64,000 nucleotides of DNA from DASYLJ01 sp964404165 (GCA_964404165.1 CAYOIZ010000037.1:1-64000); one strand, 5' to 3'. Positions 55,739 to 64,000 are shown, counted from the stretch's first letter. Notes: generated by a model from the letters alone, not told the origin. A program made the numbers and translations.

Positions 55739-56116
55739 ATGCGAACGGCGGCGGTGGTGGTGCTGGCGGTGCTGGTCGTGACGGCGTGCGCCGAGAAGAA
55801 GACCCGTCTCAACACGGCGGACGACTTCTCCGCGGCGCGACTGGGGTCGCATTCCCCGTCGCTGCTCAACTACCTGGGTCCCGACGAGAAGGACGCCCTC
55901 AGCAAAGTGGGCGACAAGGTCGCGCCCGAGAACTACGCCGACGGCGAGTCGCTGCTGCACCCGGGCGACGAGGGCTACGGCGAGGACGACGGTCTCGGCG
56001 TCGACGACAACGGCGGCGAGGAGACGCTGTCGGAGCAGACGGCGAAGGCGGGCGTCTCGTTGCTCGGCGTCGGCATCACCCTCGGCGTGCTCGCGGCGCC
56101 GTTCTTCATGTTCTGA
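55739..56116 (+). CDS. Small lipoprotein with C-terminal hydrophobic segment
   Basis: 125 residues. Lipobox VTAC (Cys17) after MRTAAVVVLAVLVV. The mature part is acidic (DEGYGEDDGLGVDDNGGEE), the last 25 residues are hydrophobic (GVSLLGVGITLGVLAAPFFMF), which would add a second membrane contact. No family recognised. A three-helix membrane protein follows after 3 bases, so the two probably act together in the envelope. Confidence 0.75.
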   Translation: MRTAAVVVLAVLVVTACAEKKTRLNTADDFSAARLGSHSPSLLNYLGPDEKDALSKVGDKVAPENYADGESLLHPGDEGYGEDDGLGVDDNGGEETLSEQTAKAGVSLLGVGITLGVLAAPFFMF

Positions 56117-56119
56117 GCG

Positions 56120-56371
56120 ATGCTCACGTCGCGCGCGCTCATGGTGGCCGTCGCGGCGCTCGCCGTGTTCTGGTTCGCGTTCGACTCGGGCTACGTCAAC
56201 ACCGAGCCCGCACCGCCCGGGCGGCTCGTGGCGCTCGGCATCCTCGGCCTGGTGTTCACGGTGTCGGCGTCGGTGATGCATGCCGCAGGCGAGAACAAGC
56301 GGGTGCCGCTGATCTTCGGCCTGGCGCTCGGTCTCGGGACCTACGTCCTCATGCGGACGCTGACGCCCTGA
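56120..56371 (+). CDS. Small three-helix membrane protein
   Basis: 83 residues: hydrophobic helices at about 5-22, 36-55 and 62-80, with a short loop (DSGYVNTEPAPPGR) after the first. No family recognised. The start codon is 3 bases after the lipoprotein stop (TGAGCGATG), implying translational coupling. Convergent with the metallophosphoesterase gene (4-base gap). Confidence 0.72.
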   Translation: MLTSRALMVAVAALAVFWFAFDSGYVNTEPAPPGRLVALGILGLVFTVSASVMHAAGENKRVPLIFGLALGLGTYVLMRTLTP

Positions 56372-56375
56372 GCGT

Positions 56376-57638
56376 CTACTCCAGCACCAGCTCCAGCAGC
56401 GACAGCTCGCCCGGCACGCCGATCCGTAGCGGGAAGCCGTAGAAGCCCGTTCCGCGGTGGACGTAGAGCCGGTTCGAGCCGTGCCCGAACAACCCGTGGT
56501 CGGGCCAGCGCGTGCGGGTCAGCACCGTCCAGTCGAGCCCGAAGCTGACGAGGCCGAGCTGACCGCCGTGGGTGTGGCCCGAGAGGGTGAGGTCGACGTC
56601 GCCCTTCGGCACGTGCCGGAAGCGCGACGGGTCGTGCAGCATCAGGAGCCGCAGGTGATCGTCACGGCGGGGGAAGCGCTCGAGGAGCCGCTGGATGTGC
56701 TCGCGGGCCTCCTGGAAGACGTGGTCGGCGCCGACGAGCTGCACCGGGCCCACGGCCGTCTCGACGATCACCTCGTCGTCGAGCAGCAGGTGGACGTCGG
56801 TGGCCTCGAGCGCGCTGCGGACCTCCTCGGGCGACTCGTGGTCGTGGTTTCCGAAGATGGCGAAACAACGACCGCGCAGCGCGCGTAGCGGCTCGAGCGC
56901 CGTCGCCAGCGCGCCGGGTGTGCCCATGCCCTCCATGGTGAGGAAGTCGCCCGTCAGCAGCACGAGATCGGGGTCCTGCGCGACGAGGTCGGCGATGCGG
57001 CGCTGCAGCAGGCGCACCGGCTGCCACGGACCGAGGTGTGTATCGGTGATCTGGACCAGGCGCAGCCGGCGTGACGCGGTGGGGGCGCCGCGTCCGCGCC
57101 GATAGCGCTCCACCGGAAGCCGCGTGACCTCGGCGGGACCGCTGTGCCCGAGCGGCACGTGCACCACCTCGTCGACGAGCCGCATCGACGTCAGCACGGA
57201 GACCGCCGCCACCAGGAACGGCACCAGGTCGAGCCAGCGGAGCACCTCGCTCGCGCCGTCCCACCCGAGCAGCATCGCCGTCCCGCGGATCGGCAGCAGG
57301 GCCAGCAGCCACACCCCGGAGAGGGCGCCGGCGGCGATGAACGCCATGCCCGGGATGCTGACGGCCCAGCGGAACACCGTCGAGCGCAGGCGGGCGCGCA
57401 CCAGGCCGGCCATGTGCAGGCCCGCCGTGGCGACCCCGTAACAGAAGGCCCAGTGCACCCATGGGGACAGCGCCGGCGAGACCCAGTCCAGGAGCCGGGC
57501 ATGCATCGCGACGGCCCCCGGCAAGGAGATCAGGAGGATGACCAGGCCGAAGACGGCGTAGGCGCGGCCGCGCACCCACCATGCGTAGGCCGGGATGGCG
57601 ACCAGGACGGCGAGCGCGAGAATCTCGAAGACCGACAT
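56376..57638 (-). CDS. Membrane-anchored metallophosphoesterase (YkuE-like)
   Basis: 420 residues. N-terminal ~160 residues hold about five membrane helices; from ~185 a calcineurin-like phosphoesterase: QITDTHLG (Asp, His), LTGDF, GNHDHE, HDPSRF and SGHTHGGQLG, a complete dinuclear metal set. YkuE/YaeI-type enzymes act on phospholipid or nucleotide phosphoesters. The ATG at 57638 begins the first helix; upstream reading frame is antisense of the SBP gene. Divergent from the ABC importer, 96 bases apart. Confidence 0.92.
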   Translation of the reverse strand: MSVFEILALAVLVAIPAYAWWVRGRAYAVFGLVILLISLPGAVAMHARLLDWVSPALSPWVHWAFCYGVATAGLHMAGLVRARLRSTVFRWAVSIPGMAFIAAGALSGVWLLALLPIRGTAMLLGWDGASEVLRWLDLVPFLVAAVSVLTSMRLVDEVVHVPLGHSGPAEVTRLPVERYRRGRGAPTASRRLRLVQITDTHLGPWQPVRLLQRRIADLVAQDPDLVLLTGDFLTMEGMGTPGALATALEPLRALRGRCFAIFGNHDHESPEEVRSALEATDVHLLLDDEVIVETAVGPVQLVGADHVFQEAREHIQRLLERFPRRDDHLRLLMLHDPSRFRHVPKGDVDLTLSGHTHGGQLGLVSFGLDWTVLTRTRWPDHGLFGHGSNRLYVHRGTGFYGFPLRIGVPGELSLLELVLE

Positions 57639-57734
57639 CGTGACGGCCGAGTCTACCGGCGACGCGGTACCGGCGCGATGCCCCCCTCGGGACGCTGGCA
57701 CGCCCGCGTTCCCCATGCCATGACAGAGGCGACG

Positions 57735-59738
57735 ATGCGGGTGGCGGTGCTGCTGGGGCTGCTGGTCTTCGCCAGCGCGTGTACCAACAACCCCTACCCG
57801 AACGCCGACGACGACCGGAAGATCCTCTACTCGGCGTTCACCGAGGCGCCGAAGACGCTCGATCCCGCCGTCGCCTACTCGACGTCCGACCACATCGTCA
57901 CGTCGCCGGTCTACGACACGCTCCTGCAGTATCACTTCCTCGATCGGCCCTACCGGCTGATTCCCGGCCTGCTCGAGGAGATTCCCGAGCCGCGGCCGAT
58001 CGCGAACGGGCACGTCGTCTACCGGCTCCGGCTGCGCGACGGCCTGCTGTTCCAGAACGACGAGTGCTTCGCGCTCGGCACCCCCGGCGCCGTCACGCGG
58101 CCGGTGCAGGCCGCCGACGTCGCCTTCACGCTGATGCGGCTCGCCGATCCGAAGGTGAACAGTCCCGTCGGACCCACCTTCGTGCGCATCGTCGGCTTCT
58201 CCGACTTCACCGAGCGGCTCACGACGCGTCGCGATGCCGATGCCGCCTTCGCCGCGCGTCGCATCGACCAGCAGTACGCGGAGGTCGGCGGCATCGCGGG
58301 GGTGCGCGTGCTCGGCCCGCTCGAGGTCGAGCTGGAGCTCACCGAGGCCTACCCACAGCTGCGCTACTGGCTGGCGATGGAGTTCACGACGCCCGTGCCG
58401 TGGGAGGCCATCGCCTGGTGGAACGGTCAGGACGGTCGCGACGCGTTCAGCGAGCATCCGGTCGGGACGGGGCCGTACCGGCTCGCCGTCTACGACAAGC
58501 GGTTCCGCATCGTGCTGGAGCAGAACCCCAACTGGTACGGCATCCGCTTCCCGGAGGCGAAGGCGCCGGGCACCGTCTACCCGAGCACGGGCGCGCCGGG
58601 TGACGCCGAGAAGGGCTGGCTCGATCCGCGCTGGGTCGGCAAGCCGCTGCCGTTCGTGCCCCGCGTCGAGTTCTACCTGGACAAGGAGGACATCCCCGCC
58701 TTCACGAAGTTCCTGCAGGGCTACTACGACGCGTCCGGCATCATCGAGGAGAGCTTCGATCGCATCGTCCGCGAAGGGCAGCTGTCGGAGGAGATGCAGC
58801 AGTACGACATGCGCCTCGAGAAGGCGGTGCAGCCGTCGGTCTACTACATCGGCTTCAACATGGACGATCCGGTCGTCGGCACGAAGGCGGGTGAGCGCGG
58901 TCGCAAGCTGCGCCAGGCGATGAGCCTCGTCGTCGACAGCGAGGAGTTCGCGCGCATCTTCATGAACGGGCGCGGCATCCCGGCGCAGTCGCCGGTGCCA
59001 CCGGGAATCTTCGGGTACGACGCCGACTACGTGAACCCGTTCCGCATCGTCGATCCCGTGCGCGGCGCGGCGCTGCTGGCCGAGGCGGGCTATCCCGGCG
59101 GCATCGATCCCGCCACCGGCCAGCCGCTGCGGCTCACCTTCGACACGCCCGACACCAGCGCGCGCGGGCGGCTCCGCTTCCAGTTCTTCGTCGACGCCTG
59201 GCGCAAGCTCGGCATCGACGTCGAGATCTCCGCCACCACCTACAACCAGTTCCAGGACAAGGTGCGACGGGGCGCGTACCAGCTGTTCATGTGGGGCTGG
59301 GTGGCCGACTATCCCGATCCCGAGAACTTCCTGGCGCTGCTCTGGGGCAAGCTCGCGCGCAGCGAGGGCGGGCCCAACACCGCCAACTTCGACGACCCCG
59401 AGTACAACCGACTGTTCGTCGCCATGCGCGACATGGAGGACGGGCCCGAGCGTCTCGCGCTCATCCGCGAGATGCGCGCCATCGTCGAGCGCGAGAGCCC
59501 GTGGATCGACCTGTTCTACCCGGAGACCTACGCGCTGATCCACGGCTGGGTGTACAACGCGAAGCCGCTCGGCATGTCGTTCTCGACGCTCAAGTATCGC
59601 GACGTCGACGCCACGGTGCGCGCCGCGAAGCGGCTGGCGTGGAACGAGCCCATCGTGTGGCCGGCATGGGCGCTGCTGGCGGCCGCCGTGGTGGTCATCG
59701 CCCCGGGCGTGATCGACGCCCTGCGGAGGCGCGAATGA
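57735..59738 (+). CDS. ABC transporter substrate-binding lipoprotein (SBP_bac_5) with C-terminal membrane helix
   Basis: 667 residues from ATG 57735 (ATG 57720 adds five). Lipobox ASAC at Cys16. Family 5 solute-binding fold of oligopeptide/nickel type: YSAFTEAPKTLDPA, VYRLRLRDGLLF, GPYRLAVYDKRF, MGWVADYPDPENF-like YQLFMWGWVADYPDPENF, ESPWIDLFYPETY. Unusually, the last 30 residues are a membrane helix (WPAWALLAAAVVVIAPGVI) with a basic end, so the protein is attached at both ends. ATGA overlap with the permease gene. Ligand unknown; no ATPase genes follow. Confidence 0.93.
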   Translation: MRVAVLLGLLVFASACTNNPYPNADDDRKILYSAFTEAPKTLDPAVAYSTSDHIVTSPVYDTLLQYHFLDRPYRLIPGLLEEIPEPRPIANGHVVYRLRLRDGLLFQNDECFALGTPGAVTRPVQAADVAFTLMRLADPKVNSPVGPTFVRIVGFSDFTERLTTRRDADAAFAARRIDQQYAEVGGIAGVRVLGPLEVELELTEAYPQLRYWLAMEFTTPVPWEAIAWWNGQDGRDAFSEHPVGTGPYRLAVYDKRFRIVLEQNPNWYGIRFPEAKAPGTVYPSTGAPGDAEKGWLDPRWVGKPLPFVPRVEFYLDKEDIPAFTKFLQGYYDASGIIEESFDRIVREGQLSEEMQQYDMRLEKAVQPSVYYIGFNMDDPVVGTKAGERGRKLRQAMSLVVDSEEFARIFMNGRGIPAQSPVPPGIFGYDADYVNPFRIVDPVRGAALLAEAGYPGGIDPATGQPLRLTFDTPDTSARGRLRFQFFVDAWRKLGIDVEISATTYNQFQDKVRRGAYQLFMWGWVADYPDPENFLALLWGKLARSEGGPNTANFDDPEYNRLFVAMRDMEDGPERLALIREMRAIVERESPWIDLFYPETYALIHGWVYNAKPLGMSFSTLKYRDVDATVRAAKRLAWNEPIVWPAWALLAAAVVVIAPGVIDALRRRE

Positions 59739-60703
59739 TCCTCGCCTACGTCGTGCGACGCCTGGCGTACGGCTTCGTCACCGTGCTCGGCGTGCTGCTC
59801 TTCCTGTTCGTGCTGTTCTTCATGGTCACGGAGCCGGAGGACGTCGCGCGCCGTGCCCTCGGCGAGAAGGCGCCGCCCGAGGCGGTGACGCAGTGGCTCA
59901 CGAACCACGGCTACGATCGGCCGCGCTTCTGGAACCCCGAGCATCCGACGGACACGATGCTGTTCGAGCACTTCCGCAGCATGCTCACGTTCGACTTCGG
60001 TCGCAGCGACGCCGACGACGTGCCCATCGCACGCCGGCTGCGCGAAGGGATGTGGCCGAGCCTGTCGCTGACGCTGCCGCTGTTCCTGCTCGGCCTGCCG
60101 CTCGGCATCGGGCTCGCGCTGCTCGTGGCCCTCTTTCGCGAGACCTACATCGACCGCACGGGGGTGGTGCTGTGCGTGCTGGCGATGAGCGTGTCGCTGC
60201 TGCTCTACATCATCGGCGGCCAGTACCTGATCGGGAAGGTGCTGCGCTGGTTCCCGATCTCGGGCTTCGACCCGCGCCCGTCGGTGATCCTGCGCTTCGT
60301 GGCGCTGCCGGTCATCATCGGGTTGCTCTCTGGCATCGGCGAGAACGTGCGCTACTACCGCACGCTCTTCGTCGAGGAGATCGGTCGCGATCACGTGCGT
60401 ACCGCGCGGGCCAAGGGCGCCGGGGACGGCCGGGTGCTGGTGCGGCACGTGCTGCGCAACGCCATGATCCCGATCCTGACGCAGGTCGTGCTGGCCATTC
60501 CCTTCCTGTTCACGGGCTCGGTGCTGCTGGAGTCGTTCTTCGGCATTCCCGGCCTCGGCGCCATGACCGTCGAGGCGATCCAGGGGAACGACTTCGCCAC
60601 GCTGCGCACCATGGTGTTCATCGGCTCGCTGCTCTTCATCGTCGGCTCGATCCTCACCGACCTGAGCTACGTGCTGGTCGACCCGCGGGTACGACTCGAA
60701 TGA
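59735..60703 (+). CDS. ABC importer permease, DppB/OppB type
   Basis: 322 residues, six membrane helices. First helix AYVVRRLAYGFVTVLGVLLF; the C-terminal EAA loop EIGRDHVRTARAKGAGDGRV contacts the ATPase in this family, followed by HVLRNAMIPILTQ and ESFFGIPGLGAMTVEAI. Starts in the stop of the substrate-binding gene and ends in the start of the second permease (ATGA both), a tight operon. ATPase subunits must be encoded elsewhere. Confidence 0.93.
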   Translation: MILAYVVRRLAYGFVTVLGVLLFLFVLFFMVTEPEDVARRALGEKAPPEAVTQWLTNHGYDRPRFWNPEHPTDTMLFEHFRSMLTFDFGRSDADDVPIARRLREGMWPSLSLTLPLFLLGLPLGIGLALLVALFRETYIDRTGVVLCVLAMSVSLLLYIIGGQYLIGKVLRWFPISGFDPRPSVILRFVALPVIIGLLSGIGENVRYYRTLFVEEIGRDHVRTARAKGAGDGRVLVRHVLRNAMIPILTQVVLAIPFLFTGSVLLESFFGIPGLGAMTVEAIQGNDFATLRTMVFIGSLLFIVGSILTDLSYVLVDPRVRLE

Positions 60704-61725
60704 GCGATCACGTCGTCTCCAACGTCGTCACGGTCGTGCTCGTGGTGGGCGTGCTGCTGCTGGCGCGGTTCGTGCGACGTCGGCCGATCTGGCGCGAGGC
60801 CGCCCGCGACATCTGGCGGCGACGGCCGGTGGCCCTCGTCATCGTTGGCCTCTACGTGCTGGTGGCGGTGCTCGACTCCGTCGCCTGGACCGGCGGCCGC
60901 GAGGGCGAGCTGCAGCGGCCGCGATCGGTCGTCGACCGCATGTTCCCGGTCGACTTCCAGGAGCGCAGCTACTCGGCGCCGCTGGCGAGCACCAGCTTCT
61001 ACGGCGGCTTCCCGCTCACCTACCCGGGCCGTCACCTGCTCGGCACCGACATCATCGGCCGCGACGTCCTGCAGCTGACGCTGAAGGGCGCGCGCGTCGC
61101 GCTGTTGATCGGCGGCCTGACGAGCCTGATCGTCATACCCATCGCCCTGCTGTTCGGCGTCTCCGCCGGCTACTACGGCGGTCGCCTCGACGACGCGGTA
61201 TTCTTCCTCATGTCGACGCTGGCCTCGATGCCGGGGCTGCTGCTGCTGATCGCGCTCATCATGGCGCTCGGCCACGGCACGGTGCAGGTCTGCGTCGCGC
61301 TCGGCGTCACCGGCTGGGTCGGCTTCTGCCGTGTCGCTCGCGGCGAGACCTTCAAGCTGCGCGAGCTCGATTACGTACAGGCGTCGCGCGCGCTGGGTGC
61401 GACGTCACCGGCGATCATCATCCGACACGTGCTGCCGAACCTGATGCACCTGGTGGTGATCACGTTCGTACTGCTGTTCTCGGGCCTGGTGTTGTCGGAA
61501 GCCGTCCTGTCGTGGCTCGGCATCGGCCTCGACGGCAGCTGGGGCCAGATGATCGACCAGGCCCGCGACGAGCTCGCGCGCGACCCGCCCATCACCTGGA
61601 ACCTCGGCGCGGCGTCGACGGCACTGTTCGGCCTCATTCTCGCCGTCAACCTGGTCGGCGACGCCGTCCGCGACGTGCTGGATCCGCGTACGCGCCGGGA
61701 GCGCCTGCTCACGACGGGAGTCTAG
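60700..61725 (+). CDS. ABC importer permease, DppC/OppC type
   Basis: 341 residues. DppC-type layout: a cytoplasmic N-terminus after one helix, RRRPVALVIVGLYVLVAVLD, the periplasmic loop with HLLGTDIIGRDVLQLTLKG, EAA-type loop LRELDYVQASRALGATS and HVLPNLMHLVVI, SEAVLSWLGIGL. It forms the channel with the DppB-type protein. A convergent HNH gene ends 12 bases beyond, so no ATPase gene belongs to this operon. Confidence 0.93.
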   Translation: MSDHVVSNVVTVVLVVGVLLLARFVRRRPIWREAARDIWRRRPVALVIVGLYVLVAVLDSVAWTGGREGELQRPRSVVDRMFPVDFQERSYSAPLASTSFYGGFPLTYPGRHLLGTDIIGRDVLQLTLKGARVALLIGGLTSLIVIPIALLFGVSAGYYGGRLDDAVFFLMSTLASMPGLLLLIALIMALGHGTVQVCVALGVTGWVGFCRVARGETFKLRELDYVQASRALGATSPAIIIRHVLPNLMHLVVITFVLLFSGLVLSEAVLSWLGIGLDGSWGQMIDQARDELARDPPITWNLGAASTALFGLILAVNLVGDAVRDVLDPRTRRERLLTTGV

Positions 61726-61737
61726 CGGGACGGTGGT

Positions 61738-62067
61738 CTATTCTTTTCGATCGAGCCACGCCGCGAGCTCGTTGCGGCTGTGCTCGTCGTGGTGGCATTC
61801 GGCGCAGAGGTTCTCCCAGTTGCTGCCGTCGGGTGGGTTGTTGTCGTGGTTGCCGTCGCGGTGGTGGACCGTGAGCAGGTGCAGGGTCGACTGGTCGAAC
61901 TCGCGCGCGCACTTGCCGCAGATCCAGCCGTGCAGCGCGAGGGACTTTTCGCGGTAGCCCTGCTGCCGCGCGCGTGCGGCCTGTGCCGCTTCCCGCACGA
62001 GGGCGTCGACGTCGGTCGGGGGCCCTTTGTGAGGGCGCTTCGACGGGCGGAAGCTGCGCGTCGGCAT
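61738..62067 (-). CDS. HNH nuclease, YajD type
   Basis: 109 residues from ATG 62067. Zn-finger HNH: CGKCAREF, then HLLTVHHRDGNHDNNPPDG, NWENLCAECHHDEHSR, giving two CX2C pairs and the HH/N/H catalytic set. Same order and length as E. coli YajD, an uncharacterised HNH protein. Basic N-terminus (RSFRPSKRPHKG). Possibly DNA repair or housekeeping; not linked to a mobile element. Convergent with the ABC importer. Confidence 0.9.
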   Translation of the reverse strand: MPTRSFRPSKRPHKGPPTDVDALVREAAQAARARQQGYREKSLALHGWICGKCAREFDQSTLHLLTVHHRDGNHDNNPPDGSNWENLCAECHHDEHSRNELAAWLDRKE

Positions 62068-62107
62068 GGAGCCACGATAGCGCGGGCGGCGACGAGAGGG
62101 AGCCCCG

Positions 62108-62782
62108 TCAGATGCGGGCGAAGAGACGGCGTCGCACCGAGGGAATGGCGAGCGGCACGAGGATGATGGCCGCCAGCCCGAGGGACGCCAGGATGAACGA
62201 TTCCGAACCGGTGTCGGCGAGCGTCGATCCGAAGACCGCGTAGGCGAACGCCCGCACCGGGGCACCGAGCACCAGGGCCAGGGCGAAGGACGCGAACGAC
62301 AGGGACGTCAGCCCGGCGGCCCAGTGGAACGGCGACAGGATGCCGAGCGGGTGCGCGGTGGAGATACCGATGACGATCGGGCCGAGGCGCTCGATGCGCT
62401 GCTCGAACCACTGCAGCTGCGCGCCGAAATGGGCGCGGACGTACTCCCGTCCCACGATGCGCGCGACGGCGAACTTCCCCATCCCGGAGACGATCAGCCC
62501 GATCGTGCCGAGCAGTGTCCCGCCGACGGCGCCGAAGCAGAGCCCACCCACCGGCAGGATGATGCCGGCCGGCACGAGGAGGAACTGGCGGAAGATCAGG
62601 ATGCCGAGGAAGACCGCCGGTCCGAACCAGCCGAGCCGGTCGACGGCGCTCTGCACCTCGGCGAGCGAGCCGAGACCGAGCGAGGAGCGGAGCAGGTGTC
62701 CCGCGGTGCCGATCGCCACGATCGCGAGCGCGACGATCCCCATCTGCCGCAATCCGAAGCGCGACGAGGGGGAGGTCTCCAC
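62108..62782 (-). CDS. TVP38/TMEM64-family membrane protein
   Basis: 224 residues from GTG 62782 (ATG 62743 is an alternative that still keeps the first helix). Five to six hydrophobic helices; the family's central re-entrant region is seen as FLLVPAGIILPVGGLCFGAVGGT-like LPVGGLCFGAVGGTLLGTIG, followed by ARIVGREYVRAHFG and the late PFHWAAGLTSLSFASFALA. DedA/TVP38 proteins help move lipids or polyprenyl phosphates across membranes. Follows the kinase gene on the same strand, 46 bases after its stop. Confidence 0.82.
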   Translation of the reverse strand: METSPSSRFGLRQMGIVALAIVAIGTAGHLLRSSLGLGSLAEVQSAVDRLGWFGPAVFLGILIFRQFLLVPAGIILPVGGLCFGAVGGTLLGTIGLIVSGMGKFAVARIVGREYVRAHFGAQLQWFEQRIERLGPIVIGISTAHPLGILSPFHWAAGLTSLSFASFALALVLGAPVRAFAYAVFGSTLADTGSESFILASLGLAAIILVPLAIPSVRRRLFARI

Positions 62783-62828
62783 GAGGGCGAAGCTACCAGC
62801 ACGGTGCCGGGGCCGCCAGTCGTGGGTT

Positions 62829-63932
62829 TCAGCCGTCGATCGACGCCGTCGCGCAGGGCAGGGCGACCCAGAACGCGCTGCCCTCACCCGGCGCGCTCGA
62901 CAGGCCGATCGTGCCCCGCATGAGCCCCGCCAGCCGTCGCGCGATCGCGAGGCCGAGGCCGGCGCCGCCGTGACGTCGCGTCGCCGAGCCGTCCGCCTGG
63001 ACGAACGTCTCGAAGATGCGCTCGTGGTCGTTGGGGTGGATGCCGATGCCGGTGTCCCGCACGACGAGGCGCAGCGCGGTCTCGCCGCGCGCGCGCGCTT
63101 CGACCTCGGTCGACACGTGGACGATCCCGGCGTCGGTGAACTTGACGGCGTTGTCGAGCAGGTGGTGCAGGACGTGCCGGAGCCGGTGCGGATCGGCCTC
63201 GACCTTCGGCAGCTCGGACGGGAGGGCGAGCTCGAGGCGAAGCCCCTTCTGCTCCGCGCGCGGCGCGATCGTCGCCGTCGCCTCCTCGATGACGCTGCGG
63301 ACGTCGACGTTGTCGACGCGCACCAGCAGGGCGCCGGTGTCGACGGCCCAGACGTCGAGCAGGTCGTTGACGACGGCGAGGAGCGCATGCCCGTTACGGG
63401 TTGCCGCCGCGACGAGCTCCATCGCCGCCGCGTCGAGTGGCTGGTCGGTGAGGAGATCGAGCATGCCGAGGACGGCGGCCAGTGGTGTGCGCAGCTCGTG
63501 GCTCAGGACCGACACGAACGGCGAGGTGCCGTCGACGGGGGCGAGCTCCGCATGCACGACCAGGCTGCGGGCCAGCAGGTCGAGCTCGATGGCGAGCAGC
63601 TCCCGATCGATCCGGGGGCTGGTGAGGCACCCGTCGGCGCCGGCGGCGCGGGCGTCGGCCAACGTCCGTGCCGAGCGGTCGGCGGTCACGAGGTACACGA
63701 GGGTGGGGGCTCCCGGTCTGATCCGGCGAATGGCGCTCCCGAGTGCCGGGGCTTCGGGGCCCTCGGCGATGACGAGCGCCGGGGGCCTGGCCTCCATCCG
63801 GGCGAGCACGTCGGCCGCCGTTACCGGGCGGGTGGGGTCGTACCCGCGGCGCCGCAGCTCGTCCGTCAGGACGTCTCCGACCGCTCCGTCCTCTGCGACG
63901 ACGAGGACTCTGGGGGATGATGGTGGAGTCAC
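62829..63932 (-). CDS. Sensor histidine kinase with N-terminal pseudo-receiver
   Basis: 367 residues from GTG 63932; a TTG at 63995 could extend it by 21. Residues ~5-115 look like a receiver domain (RVLVVAED, LVYLVTADRSARTLADARAAGA) but the phosphoacceptor Asp and the conserved Lys are replaced (PALVIAEG, CLTSP), so it is probably a binding or dimerisation module. Then HisKA with VLSHELRTPLAAVLGML (His near residue 144), and HATPase: DNAVKF, VVRDTGIGI, GAGLGLAIARRLAGLM, SAPGEGS. No membrane helix, so cytoplasmic. GTG is one base into the stop of an 11-codon upstream ORF (TAGTG). Confidence 0.9.
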   Translation of the reverse strand: MTPPSSPRVLVVAEDGAVGDVLTDELRRRGYDPTRPVTAADVLARMEARPPALVIAEGPEAPALGSAIRRIRPGAPTLVYLVTADRSARTLADARAAGADGCLTSPRIDRELLAIELDLLARSLVVHAELAPVDGTSPFVSVLSHELRTPLAAVLGMLDLLTDQPLDAAAMELVAAATRNGHALLAVVNDLLDVWAVDTGALLVRVDNVDVRSVIEEATATIAPRAEQKGLRLELALPSELPKVEADPHRLRHVLHHLLDNAVKFTDAGIVHVSTEVEARARGETALRLVVRDTGIGIHPNDHERIFETFVQADGSATRRHGGAGLGLAIARRLAGLMRGTIGLSSAPGEGSAFWVALPCATASIDG

Positions 63933-63967
63933 TATTGACCAATCTGCTGTCGTCGATACGCATTCAT
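63932..63967 (-). CDS. Candidate 11-residue leader peptide (uORF)
   Basis: ATG at 63967, preceded at 8 bases by an ideal AAGGAGG (63982-63976), opens a frame of 11 codons (MNAYRRQQIGQ) ending in TAG that overlaps the kinase GTG. The strong ribosome site serves this short ORF rather than the kinase, pointing to translational coupling or attenuation. GC is clearly lower here than in the rest of the window. Confidence 0.45.
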   Translation of the reverse strand: MNAYRRQQIGQ

Positions 63968-64000
63968 GAATAATGCCTCCTTCTCCAAGGAGCAAGCAGA

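Noticed and set aside
57654..57675. Direct repeat TACCGGCG, 14 bases apart, between metallophosphoesterase and ABC importer genes
   Set aside because: Eight-base repeats of this composition are expected by chance at this GC content.
57639..59543. N-terminal extension of the metallophosphoesterase
   Set aside because: Antisense of the substrate-binding protein gene; the membrane helices begin at ATG 57638.

Overview
The window is very GC-rich (roughly 70%) and densely coded. It holds about 60 protein genes, many overlapping by 1-14 bases at stop/start or stop/stop junctions. I see no tRNA, rRNA, CRISPR array, insertion sequence or integrase. The mix suggests an aerobic or facultative, lipid-metabolising Gram-negative from a deep deltaproteobacterial-type lineage. 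The evidence is several acyl-CoA dehydrogenases, a wax ester synthase, a fatty acid desaturase, phytanoyl-CoA-type dioxygenases, outer-membrane cytochromes, Slp and other lipoproteins, and secreted Cys-rich proteins with Thr-rich linkers. Candidate phylum Binatota or a Myxococcota relative would fit, but that placement is inference.

Layout. 1-4.4 kb: an ABC-class ATPase cut by the left edge, a secreted GSDH-type dehydrogenase, a release-factor-like rescue protein and an Slp-type lipoprotein. 4.4-6.3 kb: a FadE5/DmdC-type acyl-CoA dehydrogenase. 6.4-14.3 kb (minus strand): a seven-gene extracellular electron transfer operon encoding a NapC/CymA-like tetraheme protein, a two-helix membrane protein, a monoheme cytochrome c, an OmcA/MtrC-family decaheme cytochrome, a dodecaheme cytochrome, an MtrA/DmsE-like decaheme lipoprotein and an MtrB/PioB-type porin. 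It carries 37 predicted haem sites and is the outstanding system here. 14.6-21 kb: wax ester synthase, two secreted Cys-rich proteins, and a DesT/FabR-like repressor divergent from a reductase-desaturase-helical protein operon with a clear palindromic operator. 21-31 kb: a membrane protein, a PhyH dioxygenase, an MBL hydrolase, a Gfo/Idh-SDR-sulfotransferase overlap operon and an orphan molybdoenzyme. 31-43 kb: a Uma2-like protein, a GT-C/TPR protein, VOC-ALDH, MscS-AroD-beta-solenoid, an HMG-CoA-synthase-like/DUF35 fusion, a receiver-PilB fusion and a thiolase. 43-56 kb: a Ca-binding-type secreted protein, a second PhyH protein, AsnS, two acyl-CoA dehydrogenases (one under TetR), a HAD hydrolase, SppA, an atypical SDR and a cupin. 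56-64 kb: a metallophosphoesterase, an ABC importer without ATPases, an HNH protein, a TVP38-type protein, and a hybrid histidine kinase preceded by a possible leader peptide.

How the genes work together. The cytochrome operon contains every step needed to move electrons between the quinone pool and the cell surface: inner-membrane NapC-like protein, periplasmic carrier, porin-embedded decaheme, surface decaheme. The lipid genes (desaturase pair, wax ester synthase, acyl-CoA dehydrogenases, thiolase) point to storage and beta-oxidation of long-chain acyl groups, with O2-dependent membrane desaturation controlled by the DesT-like repressor. Direction of electron flow, electron acceptor and taxonomy cannot be settled from this sequence alone.
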